NCBI GenBank assembly: GCA_905214325.1
Contig: CAJMLT010000014.1
Span: 1-34,005, forward strand
DNA length: 34,005 bases
Source of the DNA: an uncultured bacterium
GTDB taxonomy: Bacteria > Actinomycetota > Coriobacteriia > Coriobacteriales > Eggerthellaceae
Direction: 5' to 3'
Made by a program: the position numbers and the translations under genes. Below, piece after piece: positions 1 through 8,605 of this stretch; positions within the stretch are counted from its first letter, which is position 1, and every line of letters starts with the position of its first letter. The notes under the pieces are model-generated. The model was not told the DNA's origin. It searched no databases and was given only the letters and a program-made list of their open reading frames with translations.

Positions 1-1882
1 GGGTCGTCTTGTCGGCGGACAGTTCGAAGTAGGTAGTCGCATCGGGCTCATCGGGATCCGTTGGATCGGAGGATTCGAGGATGATGGCCCCGCAGGCTAT
101 TTCTGCGCTCCACTGTGATGAGCACGTAGTGAAACTCGAAGTCGGAACCACGATGGTGGTGCCGGCCTGCAGTACGGATATATCAAGATACTCGCTTTCA
201 CAAGCGGACCCCTCGAAGATTATCTTGTCGAGCGCGTTTTGAGTTGGGAAAGTAACGGTACCGTTGATCGATTGGGGAATGGTGATTTCCTGAAGCGTCG
301 TCGGAATACCTACGACATCCCTATACGTGGTCGGCTCAAACCCCCATTCATCAAGATACTCATTGATCAACAGGTGATTCTCAACCGAATAGGATGTGTT
401 CCCCGCTTTCACGATATATTCGTCGGAGACGGCGTTTTCAACGGCGCATAGCGTATCCCAATCATTTGAGAGACCCTGCAAAGAGGCAGGTATGGTCAGC
501 GTTTTCACCGACCCCGGCTCGGGGAGCCAGCCGAAGATGTTTTGTGTCCCATCCGGAATCACGATATCCTCGACATCCGGGCAGGCTACGAGAGTGACCC
601 AATCCTTCTCGTAAAAAGAATCGTAGACCATCTTCAGAACATACCCGTCGGGGATGACGTTATAGGGTGCAGGGGACAGAAGGGTAAGACCTTTCTTCGA
701 CGGAGTATACGTGGAGAAAAACGATTCGGACCCATTGTCGTCGATCCAGCCGGTGAACAAACTGACGATAGCTCCCGTTGCTTCGTCCATGACGGGCTTC
801 TTCTGCTCACTCAGAGAGGTCAAATCGACCGTATCGCCCTCATTGAAGAACCCGGGGGTGGTCCCGAACATGGAGGCTGCAGGTGCATCCGTATACTGGC
901 CGGTCTGTTCGTCCATGAGCGCCATTATTCGATAATCGTATATATCGAAGGTGAGGCTGCCTGTGGCATCCGGCGTTGCAGATGAAGGATCGAGCCAAAA
1001 TCCGAATTCCATGGTGATCGTATCCGAATTCTCATTAAGCGACGACGGATAGCCCACACCGGATTCTCCCGTGTCATAGGTATAGTTCATTACCCTGAAA
1101 TGATCATCGAATCGTGAGAGACGGTACCTATTGTCGTCACCACTGAAATACACGTACATGAAGGCGCCGCAGATAAGACGATAGCCATCTTCTTCGCCGG
1201 AATTCCCCTTGAGAGCCTCTCCACTATAAAGAGGGGTAATCGAATAGGTGGTATCACCACCGACGGTATCATTGAATAGATCCAACGTCACCGACGGCTT
1301 TGTGCCACCATCATCGGGAATCTTGTCGTCTGAAAATGTCGGAGTATCACCCGCATTGGGTATACCCTCCGGTGAGTCCGGGCTCGTTGCGCCTCCTCCG
1401 CCGCCACCCTCATCGCCGCCGGCGCCACCGCCACCCGTCCCGTCACCGTCGATAACGGGACCGGCGATACCGCCATTGTTCGATGCCGATCCCCCACCAC
1501 CGTTGGTGATGATGGACATATCGGCATCTCCATCGGTCACCCGCAAAGCACCACTGCCCGATGCATCATCTTGTTGAAAGTCCGCCGCTTGCACCTGATC
1601 GAGACTCGGCTGCTGACTGTCCTGGTCGCCCTGATTCTTGTTCATATTGGCCTGGCCGGACTGAGACTGATCGGCAACGTCATAGGCGGCATTGAACTCG
1701 GGGTTCGCCTGCATGCCTATGGAGCGTCCCATGAAGCTGCTCGGGTCGAATCTACCCGAATCCATTTGCGCGGCGAAGGCAAACACGGTTACCGCGCATG
1801 AAGCCGCGACGACACCTGCGATAACGAACTTGGCGAAGTTCCTTCTTGGCAAGGGGAATTTTGAAACCCGATCGTCCTTCAT
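1..1882 (-). CDS. Secreted leucine-rich-repeat-like surface protein, 3' end beyond window
   Basis: The frame is open from the ATG at 1880-1882 to the left edge (627 codons), so the C-terminus is missing. The start is preceded by AAAGGAGG at 1890-1897, which overlaps the stop codon of the upstream gene, so translation is probably coupled. Residues about 16-37 form a hydrophobic signal or anchor (FVIAGVVAASCAVTVFAFAA). A Gln/Asn/Asp-rich stretch follows, then a Gly-rich linker at about 127-168. A beta-rich region of about 260 residues is next. From about residue 430 there are spaced segments such as VEDIVIPDGTQ, VKTLTIPASLQG, LQEITIPQSING and LDKIIFEGSA, resembling BspA-type (LRR_5) repeats of surface adhesins. 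No anchor motif can be seen because the end is cut off. It is last in the visible part of the kinase-MoxR-DUF58-transglutaminase operon, which suggests it is the product that the operon displays or processes (inference). The binding partner is unknown. Confidence 0.8.
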   Translation of the reverse strand, partial: MKDDRVSKFPLPRRNFAKFVIAGVVAASCAVTVFAFAAQMDSGRFDPSSFMGRSIGMQANPEFNAAYDVADQSQSGQANMNKNQGDQDSQQPSLDQVQAADFQQDDASGSGALRVTDGDADMSIITNGGGGSASNNGGIAGPVIDGDGTGGGGAGGDEGGGGGGATSPDSPEGIPNAGDTPTFSDDKIPDDGGTKPSVTLDLFNDTVGGDTTYSITPLYSGEALKGNSGEEDGYRLICGAFMYVYFSGDDNRYRLSRFDDHFRVMNYTYDTGESGVGYPSSLNENSDTITMEFGFWLDPSSATPDATGSLTFDIYDYRIMALMDEQTGQYTDAPAASMFGTTPGFFNEGDTVDLTSLSEQKKPVMDEATGAIVSLFTGWIDDNGSESFFSTYTPSKKGLTLLSPAPYNVIPDGYVLKMVYDSFYEKDWVTLVACPDVEDIVIPDGTQNIFGWLPEPGSVKTLTIPASLQGLSNDWDTLCAVENAVSDEYIVKAGNTSYSVENHLLINEYLDEWGFEPTTYRDVVGIPTTLQEITIPQSINGTVTFPTQNALDKIIFEGSACESEYLDISVLQAGTTIVVPTSSFTTCSSQWSAEIACGAIILESSDPTDPDEPDATTYFELSADKTT

Positions 1883-1895
1883 CGTAAGACCTCCT

Positions 1896-4364
1896 TTATC
1901 GCAGATAGCGATAGCGCCAAAGAAGTTTTTCCTTCAAACCCGAAGGGGGGCGCATGTCGTCTACTATTCGCACATTGAAACTACGTAACGCACGCATTTC
2001 AAACGGCTTGAGGATCTTACGTCCGAAAACGGACCTCTGCACCAGTTCGATGATACGCTCATATTCTTCGGTTGTCACCGAGGAGAATACGCGGGAAAAG
2101 CCCTCGGCTCCGTCACGGGGACGGGCAGGGTCGAAGGCGACACCTGCCGCTTCGGCCATGAGTGTCAATTGATCGTAGAGAGCGGGAACCGCAACATTCT
2201 GATCATCCGACCGACCATCGGCAAGCAGGCGCGTGCGCTTCCTGTTGCGACGGATCTCCAATCCCGCAAAAACCGCGGCAAGCACCACGACCAACGCCGC
2301 AAGGATGAACAGTATGTGTACTGCTATGCGCATCACGGGCGAACCGTCGTTCTCGTCGTCGGTCTGTGACGTATCGACGTCGCCACCGAGAGCCCCTGCG
2401 GGTTCGGAATTCGATGACGATTCGTCTGCCGTATTCTGATTCACCTCGATGATGGTATCGGCCCTATAGGGCTGCCGATAGAAACCGGGGCTGACTTCGA
2501 CGGGACTCCAGCCTATGCCGTCCAGATACACCTCGACCCAGGCATGGGCATCCGCCGACGTCAGAGAGAGGTGCTCCACACCGTCCTCGCCGGGGGTTGC
2601 ATCGGTGACGGAAGCCCGATATCCCTCCACGTAGCGGGCGGGAATACCTTGCTCACGAAAGGCGAGCACGGCGGCGGTGGCGAAATAGGCCGAATTGCCT
2701 TCGCGTTGCCCTTCGAGGAACCATGATGCGAAATCAACGCCGGCCGGAACATTTTGCGGCGTATCGGTATAGGTCGCCAAGGTTGAGAGCATGACGCGCA
2801 CACGGGATATAACCACCGAAGCGGAAGGATCTTCCACATTCCAGGTTGTTCGATCGTAGAACAGCTTCTCCATAAGGGCGCGGTCCTCATCGCTCAAGCC
2901 GAGATAGTTCTCGTAGACGAACGCACGATAGACCGCTTCGCTGCCACTATACGAAACCGTGTCGTCTTCTCCCGTATCGGTCGCAAGCAACCACGAAGGC
3001 GTGACCACCGAATCAGCCGAAGAGACGACCTCATCCACTTGGAGAGAATACGAATCGGGACCACGCAGACCCAAAGCCCACAAGGGGCCGTCGATCGCGT
3101 CATCGACCGATGCGCCGGTAAGCGTACGCGTCGTCGTAGGAGCATAAACATACTTCCGATCCGCTCCCGTCACCTGAATATCAACCGGTGTCGTCGGGGT
3201 CGTAGTGTTCATGCGGGCATCCACTTCGTCATCGAAAGCCGCACGTTGCGCCTGCGGGTCGAAATCCCGCGCATTCAACCACGAATACATCCCCGTCCAC
3301 GTCCCTTCATAGGAACTATGGGACAGAGGCATCCATGTGGTCGAGGTCAGATCGGCCCCCACGAATCCGCGAAGATATAGATCATCGGTACGGGAGCCCC
3401 GATACGCCACATCCAAACGCGCCTCATCGGAAGCCGAAAGGGACGCCGCTGTGGATAGATCACCTTCGGGAAGAGAGTCGTCGCCATAACGCAGCGTATC
3501 GACTCCGGCGATAAAAGCGCCACGTACCTGGTTTGTCACCTGCGAAGGCTGATAGAGAGAGGAGACCCCGATAGCCACACCGACGAATACCACGGAAAGA
3601 AGCACCGCAGAGATAACGGACGAAATGCGAACCAGTCGATTTCCCAAAATAAGGCGCCAGGAAGCAAACCACGCGGCCACCGACAAAGCAACGGCAAGCA
3701 CGTTTTCTCCCGTATCGAGCCAACAGGCCATACCGCTCAGCGCGAAGACGACGATGGTGAGAATCACGATCAAACGGTTCGCCAACAATTCCCAAATGCA
3801 GAAGGCGAGCAGAATACCCATCAAAACGGAGAACACCCAATCCCCACCCGCAGACGAAGCGGCAGGAAAAAGAGGCACGTAGGCATTGAAGACATCATCG
3901 AAACGCATGATGAGCTGATTGCAGAAGGAGAACAGTCCCGCTCTGAAGGAAGGCAGAAGCAAAGCCGCAAGCGCATTGAGCAGCAGTGTGGCGATACCGA
4001 CCAGACGAAGAACGAAGTTACTCACACCGTTCAAGGAACAGACCTGCACTATCGCCGCCACCACACAGGCCACCACGGCAAAGACGAGCGAAGCGGAGAG
4101 AGAAACACATTCGCTGAAGCTCAACGTCAAGGAGACGATGAAAAGCCACGTGATCAGGACAGTGGAAAGCGAATGCTGCAAACGGAGCGGCATGCGATGT
4201 TTATCATCGGAAAAAATCTCGCTCAACACCACCGGCTGGGAAGCGGCGAAACGCCCCCGACGCTTCGAATCGACATCGTACGTGCCCGAGGAAGCGGATC
4301 CGGACGATGTCTTCCGATCATCGATGGAGTGTGAACGCTCATCTGTTCCATACCACCGCGCCAT
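1896..4364 (-). CDS. Membrane transglutaminase-like protein (TgpA-type layout, Ser in place of catalytic Cys)
   Basis: 822 residues. After a cytoplasmic start there is a cluster of six or more hydrophobic helices (about 65-290), a large extracellular part, one more helix near residue 690 (VHILFILAALVVVLAAVF) and a cytoplasmic tail. This is the layout of DUF3488/transglutaminase (TgpA-like) proteins usually found beside MoxR and DUF58 genes, as here. The transglutaminase core lies at about 545-640. GNSAYFATAAV aligns with the family motif G-x-C-x-x-F/Y-A, giving Ser558 where the nucleophile Cys is expected. His607 is in DAHAWVEVY, and the third position is Glu623 in WSPVEVSPG where Asp is usual. 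It may therefore be non-catalytic or use a different chemistry. The ATG at 4362-4364 lies 2 bp after the DUF58 stop, so the two are probably co-translated. The stop at 1896-1898 is inside the ribosome-binding site of the next gene. Confidence 0.88.
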   Translation of the reverse strand: MARWYGTDERSHSIDDRKTSSGSASSGTYDVDSKRRGRFAASQPVVLSEIFSDDKHRMPLRLQHSLSTVLITWLFIVSLTLSFSECVSLSASLVFAVVACVVAAIVQVCSLNGVSNFVLRLVGIATLLLNALAALLLPSFRAGLFSFCNQLIMRFDDVFNAYVPLFPAASSAGGDWVFSVLMGILLAFCIWELLANRLIVILTIVVFALSGMACWLDTGENVLAVALSVAAWFASWRLILGNRLVRISSVISAVLLSVVFVGVAIGVSSLYQPSQVTNQVRGAFIAGVDTLRYGDDSLPEGDLSTAASLSASDEARLDVAYRGSRTDDLYLRGFVGADLTSTTWMPLSHSSYEGTWTGMYSWLNARDFDPQAQRAAFDDEVDARMNTTTPTTPVDIQVTGADRKYVYAPTTTRTLTGASVDDAIDGPLWALGLRGPDSYSLQVDEVVSSADSVVTPSWLLATDTGEDDTVSYSGSEAVYRAFVYENYLGLSDEDRALMEKLFYDRTTWNVEDPSASVVISRVRVMLSTLATYTDTPQNVPAGVDFASWFLEGQREGNSAYFATAAVLAFREQGIPARYVEGYRASVTDATPGEDGVEHLSLTSADAHAWVEVYLDGIGWSPVEVSPGFYRQPYRADTIIEVNQNTADESSSNSEPAGALGGDVDTSQTDDENDGSPVMRIAVHILFILAALVVVLAAVFAGLEIRRNRKRTRLLADGRSDDQNVAVPALYDQLTLMAEAAGVAFDPARPRDGAEGFSRVFSSVTTEEYERIIELVQRSVFGRKILKPFEMRALRSFNVRIVDDMRPPSGLKEKLLWRYRYLR

Positions 4365-4366
4365 GA

Positions 4367-5542
4367 TCAGATCACCACGTTTCGAACGCTGGTGCGCAAA
4401 TCATCGACGGGGATACCGATAAGAGAATAGGTGGTAGATTCGTCGACCGCCGTTTCGCCGACGTCAGCCGCATAGATGACACTCAGATCGACCATGCGTG
4501 CCATTTCGGTGAATGCCGCCTGATTCATATCGGCGGTTATCACGATGGTCTTGGTGAAGGCATGTTCCCGGCAGTACCATTCGAACAGATTGACATCGAC
4601 GCCCATCGTGTCCGCAATAGGCGTGCTCACCAGTAGATCGAGCGCCGAAGAATAGCTCATCGGCGTATCCACCATGAAATCGGCAACATGGTCGCCGTCG
4701 CGCAAGGCGATGTTATGCCCGAGGCCACGACGACGCAGATCGAAACTGATGGATGCCGTCAAATCGAGCACGCCGACGAGAACGGCATCGGACACACGGG
4801 CATTCGTCCGTGCGAACCGATTACCCATATCGACCAAAACCAGGATATCGTAGTTCGAGGGATGACTGGCCTCGCGAACCACCATACGATCAAGCTTGGT
4901 CGACAGCTTCCAATGAACCGAACGCAGGGAGTCCGTTATCTGATAGTCACGGATTTCGAAGGTTTCGGTTTTATCCTGTCCCCGTCGATGAGGATCGTAG
5001 GTGATTCCCGCAGAAGCGGATCGCGGCGCACGCTCGAGTACGACCATCAGATCGATCAACTGCGGATACACCGTATACGAAGCACTGAAGCCGATATGCT
5101 TTCTGCGGCGAAACAAGGCGAAGGGATCATAGAGCCACAGACCATCGATGGAGATGTCGAACTTTCCGCAGGCATCGGTATCGAGCGGCAACGAAAAACG
5201 CGCCTTACCCAATCTGGTCGCGCTCAATTCGAGGGGAACGGTGAAGGATTCCCCTCGCATGGTATTGCGACATACGAGTTCGCCGTCCATGCGCCCCGTC
5301 GGCAGAAAACGGGGGCGTTCGACCTCGATGGATAGATCCAAGTCCTGCCCCACCTGACACCCCGGCTTGAGAACGAAGGAAAAACGCGTATGGGCTTCCA
5401 TGAGGGTCGGCATCACCACGGCGACGACGAACATGAGAATCAAAAGTACCAGAAAGGACAATGCCAACGGGGTGCCGACCCCGATGAACACCACCAGAGA
5501 TATAACGAATGCTGCTATATATGCCACACGGAAACGTAACAC
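4367..5542 (-). CDS. DUF58 domain-containing protein
   Basis: 391 residues, starting at a GTG (5540-5542); no in-frame ATG fits near it. Two N-terminal membrane helices cover about 5-47. A beta-rich periplasm- or exterior-facing part follows, with the DUF58 signature at 183-213: DPHRRGQDKTETFEIRDYQ, then SLRSVHWKLS. A vWA-like segment follows (ILVLVDMGNR near 233-242). DUF58 proteins are almost always linked to MoxR ATPases. They are thought to be the partner that the ATPase remodels, and they often sit with transglutaminase-like membrane proteins, exactly the order here. The gene starts 15 bp after the intended MoxR stop (5558-5560) and ends 2 bp before the transglutaminase-like gene. Its ribosome-binding site is weak, so translation may depend on coupling to MoxR. 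If so, the MoxR frameshift, whose extended frame runs through this gene to 5205, could affect its expression. The molecular function is not established. Confidence 0.9.
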   Translation of the reverse strand: MLRFRVAYIAAFVISLVVFIGVGTPLALSFLVLLILMFVVAVVMPTLMEAHTRFSFVLKPGCQVGQDLDLSIEVERPRFLPTGRMDGELVCRNTMRGESFTVPLELSATRLGKARFSLPLDTDACGKFDISIDGLWLYDPFALFRRRKHIGFSASYTVYPQLIDLMVVLERAPRSASAGITYDPHRRGQDKTETFEIRDYQITDSLRSVHWKLSTKLDRMVVREASHPSNYDILVLVDMGNRFARTNARVSDAVLVGVLDLTASISFDLRRRGLGHNIALRDGDHVADFMVDTPMSYSSALDLLVSTPIADTMGVDVNLFEWYCREHAFTKTIVITADMNQAAFTEMARMVDLSVIYAADVGETAVDESTTYSLIGIPVDDLRTSVRNVVI

Positions 5543-5557
5543 GCCCGAGCCCGTCTC

Positions 5558-6515
5558 TTAAGACCGTGCGCCGGAGATAGCACCCATGACGGGCGGCTGC
5601 ACGCGCTCCACAACCATCTGACAGATGTCCTGAGCGGTAACCGATTCGATGCGCGCCTGCGGACGGAGAACCAAACGGTGAGCGCACACATCGACGAACA
5701 CCTCCCCGCACGTCTTCGGGGGTGACATAATCGCGATCGCGCAAAACGGCACATGCGCGCGCCATACGGGAGAGCGCGATGATACCACGGGGGCTGACGC
5801 CCAGCTCGACCAAATCGACATGACGGGTTTCCTCGCACAAACTGGTCAGGTACAACAACACCGGATCGGACAGCACGACCGAGTCCAGATAGTTCTGTAC
5901 GGCCAGCAGATCGTCACGGCTGATCATGGGACGCACATCGTCGAGCGCGCTATCGTAGCGATGGGCGCGGATGATATCCATCTGGTCGGTCGTGGTGGGA
6001 TAGCCGATACTCAAACGCACCATGAAACGGTCGAGCTGAGAATCGGGAAGAGGTTGCGTGCCCGCAGACCCAACGGGATTCTGCGTCGCGATACAGATAA
6101 AAGGCCGGGGGACCTTGTGGGTAACCCCGTCGACCGTAACCGAAAGTTCTTCCATAACCTCGAGCAATGCCGACTGGGTCTTGGCGCTGGTACGGTTGAT
6201 TTCGTCACCCAGCAACAGATTGCAATCGACCGCCCCCATCGTGAAGCGCAAAGTGGCGGTTTCCTTATCGTACATGGAAAAGCCCATGATGTCGGAAGGC
6301 ATGGTATCGGGGGTGAACTGAATACGTTTGAAATCGAGGTCGAGCACTTTCGAAACCCCGATGGCGAGCGTGGTTTTACCGACACCGGGATAGTCTTCGA
6401 GCAGCACATGACCTCCGGCGTAGATGGCCATGATCACCTTTTCGATGACCTGACGCTTACCTACCAGTACCTTGCTGATTTCCTTTACGATATTCTGTGA
6501 TTGTTCGACGATCAT
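5558..6515 (-). pseudogene. MoxR-family AAA+ ATPase with a one-base frameshift near the C-terminus
   Basis: Start ATG at 6513-6515 with AGGAAGG eight bases upstream, overlapping the kinase stop. Residues 1-270 are intact: Walker A GVGKTT at 44-49, Walker B with sensor region LLLGDEINRTSAKTQSALLE, pre-sensor FICIATQNP, and LGVSPRGIIALSRMAR in the lid. At the plus-strand run CCCC 5704-5707 there is one base too many: the minus strand reads GTG CGG GGA GGT. Removing one G gives VREVFVDVCAHRLVL and a normal lid ending at TAA 5558-5560, for 318 residues, the usual MoxR size. Without the correction, the frame adds about 165 unrelated residues and stops at 5205 inside the DUF58 gene. MoxR ATPases act as chaperones that remodel a client through DUF58/vWA partners. 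The defect could be a real mutation, phase variation in the short G run, or a sequencing error. The rest of the gene shows no decay, so loss is recent or apparent only. Confidence 0.85.
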
Positions 6516-6528
6516 GATGACACCCTTC

Positions 6529-8304
6529 CTATATGCTCTGCGGTGCCGACAGGCTCCGTAACAACGTTTCCAAACGATCGAAATCGATGGGCTTGCCAAT
6601 GTGTCCATCCATGCCCATCTCCTTGGAATGACGCACGTCTTCCACGTAGGCATTGGCACTCAAGGCGATGATGATGGCGTGTTCGCCCGTCGTTTCCTCA
6701 TACGCACGGATTTGCCGAGTGGCTTCCCATCCGTCCATATTCGGCATCTGGATATCCATCAGAATGAAATCGTAGTAGCGCCCATCGTGGCTTTTATACA
6801 GCTCGACCGCTTCCTTGCCGTCACGGGCGTTTTCGACCTCCGCACCGCGCTTGGACAAAACGGTACGCAGGATTTTCATGTTGACCTTGTTGTCTTCCGC
6901 GACCAGAATACGCATTCCCTGATAGAAGGCCTCTCCTTCCGCATCGGGAGAAAGGCCATCTTCCAAGACCTCTTCGTCATCGCCACCACGCGCTTCGACA
7001 ATAAACGTCCGCGCCTCCTGCTTCAGGTCGAGCGGAGAATCTTTTTCGATATCGGCCTGAGCTTCCAGAAACGCAAGGAGCGCCGGACGAATCGGGCGAT
7101 TGGCCACCGAAAAACGGGCTTCCCGTTCGTTGCCGTCATCGGCGACGGGTTCATAGTCGGTCGCGATGGCGAAGGGAATGTAAACGGAAAATTCGCTTCC
7201 CTTACCCAAGTCACTGTCGACGATGATTTCGCCCTGCATGAGTCGCACCAGACTATCCGCGATGGCCATACCCAAACCGCTTCCGCCATATTTGCCGGCG
7301 ATACCGACACTCTCCTGTTCGAACGGACGGAAGATACGACCCAGAAACTGAGGGCTCATGCCTTTACCCGTATCACGCACGCGGATCATGACCCTCACCG
7401 TGTCTTCCCGGTGATACATCTCCTTGATGACCACCGAGACCTCACCACCTTCGGGGGTGAACTTCAGCGCATTGGAAACGATATTCGCGATCACCTGCGA
7501 CAAGCGCAGGCGGTCGCCCAGAAGATAGCGATTCACGCAGTCCTGTAGTTCGACGGTGTAGGTGATGGATTTGCTCTGAGCCGTACCCTCGAACATGGAA
7601 GTCAGATCACGGGCGAACGAGCCTATATCGAAGGGAACGTGCTCAAGCTCCACCTTGTTCGATTCGATACGACTCATATCCAGAATGTCGTTGACCAGAG
7701 AGAGCAGATACTTTCCCAATTCCCCCGCTTGTTCGAGGTTTTCGGCAAGCTCCCGATCGCCACCGCATCGATCCCGTGCGAGATCGAGCAAACCCAAGAT
7801 ACCATTCAGAGGCGTACGGATCTCGTGGCTCATATTGTTCAGGAAATCGGCTTTGACGGTGGCTTCATCGGTCGCTTCGTGAAGTTGGCGGTCGAGTTCG
7901 ACGAGGCGCCGATGCTCCTGCGAAATGTCGTTGAATACGACGAAGAAGGCACTTCCCGCTTCGACCGGGGTTATGGTGCAACGTTCATACCCTTCCTCTT
8001 CGGCCCCATCGGGCAGAAAGGAAAAATCGAAGCTCAAGGGTTCGTCGCCTCGCCAGACTTCGATCAAACGCTTCGCGTCCGCGCGCGATTGAGAAGACAT
8101 CAAACGGTAGAGAGCCTCTATGTCGTCGATGATACGCTGCGTGGGAATACCGAATACACGCTCGAAGTTGGGGCTGACGTAGAGAGGAAGGAGATCATGG
8201 GCGCGGACGAGCATAGAAACATCTCGGCCGGCTTGCGCCAATGCCTTCTCGTATCGCAGGATGGGTTCTTCCCCCTGCGCCCTTTTTGCACCCCCGAATA
8301 TCAC
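6529..8304 (-). CDS. Soluble PAS-containing hybrid histidine kinase with C-terminal receiver domain
   Basis: About 591 residues with no membrane helix, so cytoplasmic. N-terminal PAS-like domain (about 15-130, LYVSPNFERVFGIP), HisKA with the phospho-acceptor His160 in FLNNMSHEIRTPLNG, then HATPase_c: N box NIVSNALKFT (about 274-283), G1 DTGKGM (about 311), G2 GKYGGSGLGMAI (about 337-348). A linker leads to a receiver domain with acidic pocket EDN, phospho-acceptor Asp517 in LMDIQMPNMDG and Lys571 in IGKPID. The receiver makes it a hybrid kinase, and no separate output regulator is adjacent. The start is chosen as GTG 8302-8304 because AAGG lies 7 bases upstream. A TTG six bases earlier (8308-8310) has the same AAGG almost touching it. 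It is the first gene of the MoxR/DUF58/transglutaminase operon, 13 bp from MoxR, which suggests it senses a condition tied to that envelope system. Confidence 0.92.
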   Translation of the reverse strand: MIFGGAKRAQGEEPILRYEKALAQAGRDVSMLVRAHDLLPLYVSPNFERVFGIPTQRIIDDIEALYRLMSSQSRADAKRLIEVWRGDEPLSFDFSFLPDGAEEEGYERCTITPVEAGSAFFVVFNDISQEHRRLVELDRQLHEATDEATVKADFLNNMSHEIRTPLNGILGLLDLARDRCGGDRELAENLEQAGELGKYLLSLVNDILDMSRIESNKVELEHVPFDIGSFARDLTSMFEGTAQSKSITYTVELQDCVNRYLLGDRLRLSQVIANIVSNALKFTPEGGEVSVVIKEMYHREDTVRVMIRVRDTGKGMSPQFLGRIFRPFEQESVGIAGKYGGSGLGMAIADSLVRLMQGEIIVDSDLGKGSEFSVYIPFAIATDYEPVADDGNEREARFSVANRPIRPALLAFLEAQADIEKDSPLDLKQEARTFIVEARGGDDEEVLEDGLSPDAEGEAFYQGMRILVAEDNKVNMKILRTVLSKRGAEVENARDGKEAVELYKSHDGRYYDFILMDIQMPNMDGWEATRQIRAYEETTGEHAIIIALSANAYVEDVRHSKEMGMDGHIGKPIDFDRLETLLRSLSAPQSI

Positions 8305-8343
8305 GCGCAAACCTTATGACGTATGGATATGTTTCAACCTATT

Positions 8344-8371
8344 TTGACTGCACTGCAGATCACAGTACATA
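8344..8371 (+). promoter_or_regulatory. Weak candidate plus-strand promoter in the 8305-8605 intergenic region
   Basis: TTGACT (8344-8349), 16-base spacer, TACATA (8366-8371). If used, it would give the lipoprotein gene at 8606 a leader of about 230 bases. The 301-base gap between the divergent kinase and lipoprotein genes otherwise holds the minus-strand promoter and hairpin listed separately. I see no small gene or RNA in it. Confidence 0.25.
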
Positions 8372-8463
8372 AAGCGACGCTACTTGAGATAGTATCACTT
8401 CGCCCGCGCAATCAGGGTGCGTATCATAAGCATATCAAGAAACCGTTGAGTATCGACTCGGAG

Positions 8464-8491
8464 AAAAACGCATGCCACCTCGGCTTATGCG
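8464..8491 (-). terminator. Terminator-like hairpin in the leader of the kinase operon
   Basis: On the minus strand, CGCAT AA GCC GAGGT GGC ATGCG forms an 8-bp stem with a 2-base bulge and a 5-base loop, followed at once by TTTTT (8464-8468). It lies between a plausible minus-strand promoter (8522-8550) and the kinase start at 8304, so it could act as an attenuator. It could also stop antisense transcription arriving from the right. The stem is short, so efficiency is uncertain. Confidence 0.4.
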
Positions 8492-8521
8492 AAAAAGATC
8501 GAGCTGTACAAAGAAGTTGGA

Positions 8522-8550
8522 ATTATCGAAAATATATTCGTTTGTGACAC
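8522..8550 (-). promoter_or_regulatory. Candidate sigma-A promoter for the kinase operon
   Basis: Minus strand: -35 GTGTCA (8545-8550, 4 of 6 matches), 17-base spacer, -10 GATAAT (8522-8527, 5 of 6 matches). Transcription would start near 8515, giving a leader of about 210 bases before the kinase that includes the hairpin at 8464-8491. Judged by pattern only. Confidence 0.42.
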
Positions 8551-8605
8551 CCTTGTTGCTGTTTGTTCCGTACCATGGGAACCATCATCGCCTAAGGAGA
8601 TCATC

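Noticed and set aside
5205..6659. A 484-residue protein read straight through the MoxR frame
   Set aside because: The tail after residue 270 of MoxR is unrelated to any MoxR and overlaps DUF58. The N-terminal extension before 6515 overlaps the kinase gene and has no start signal.
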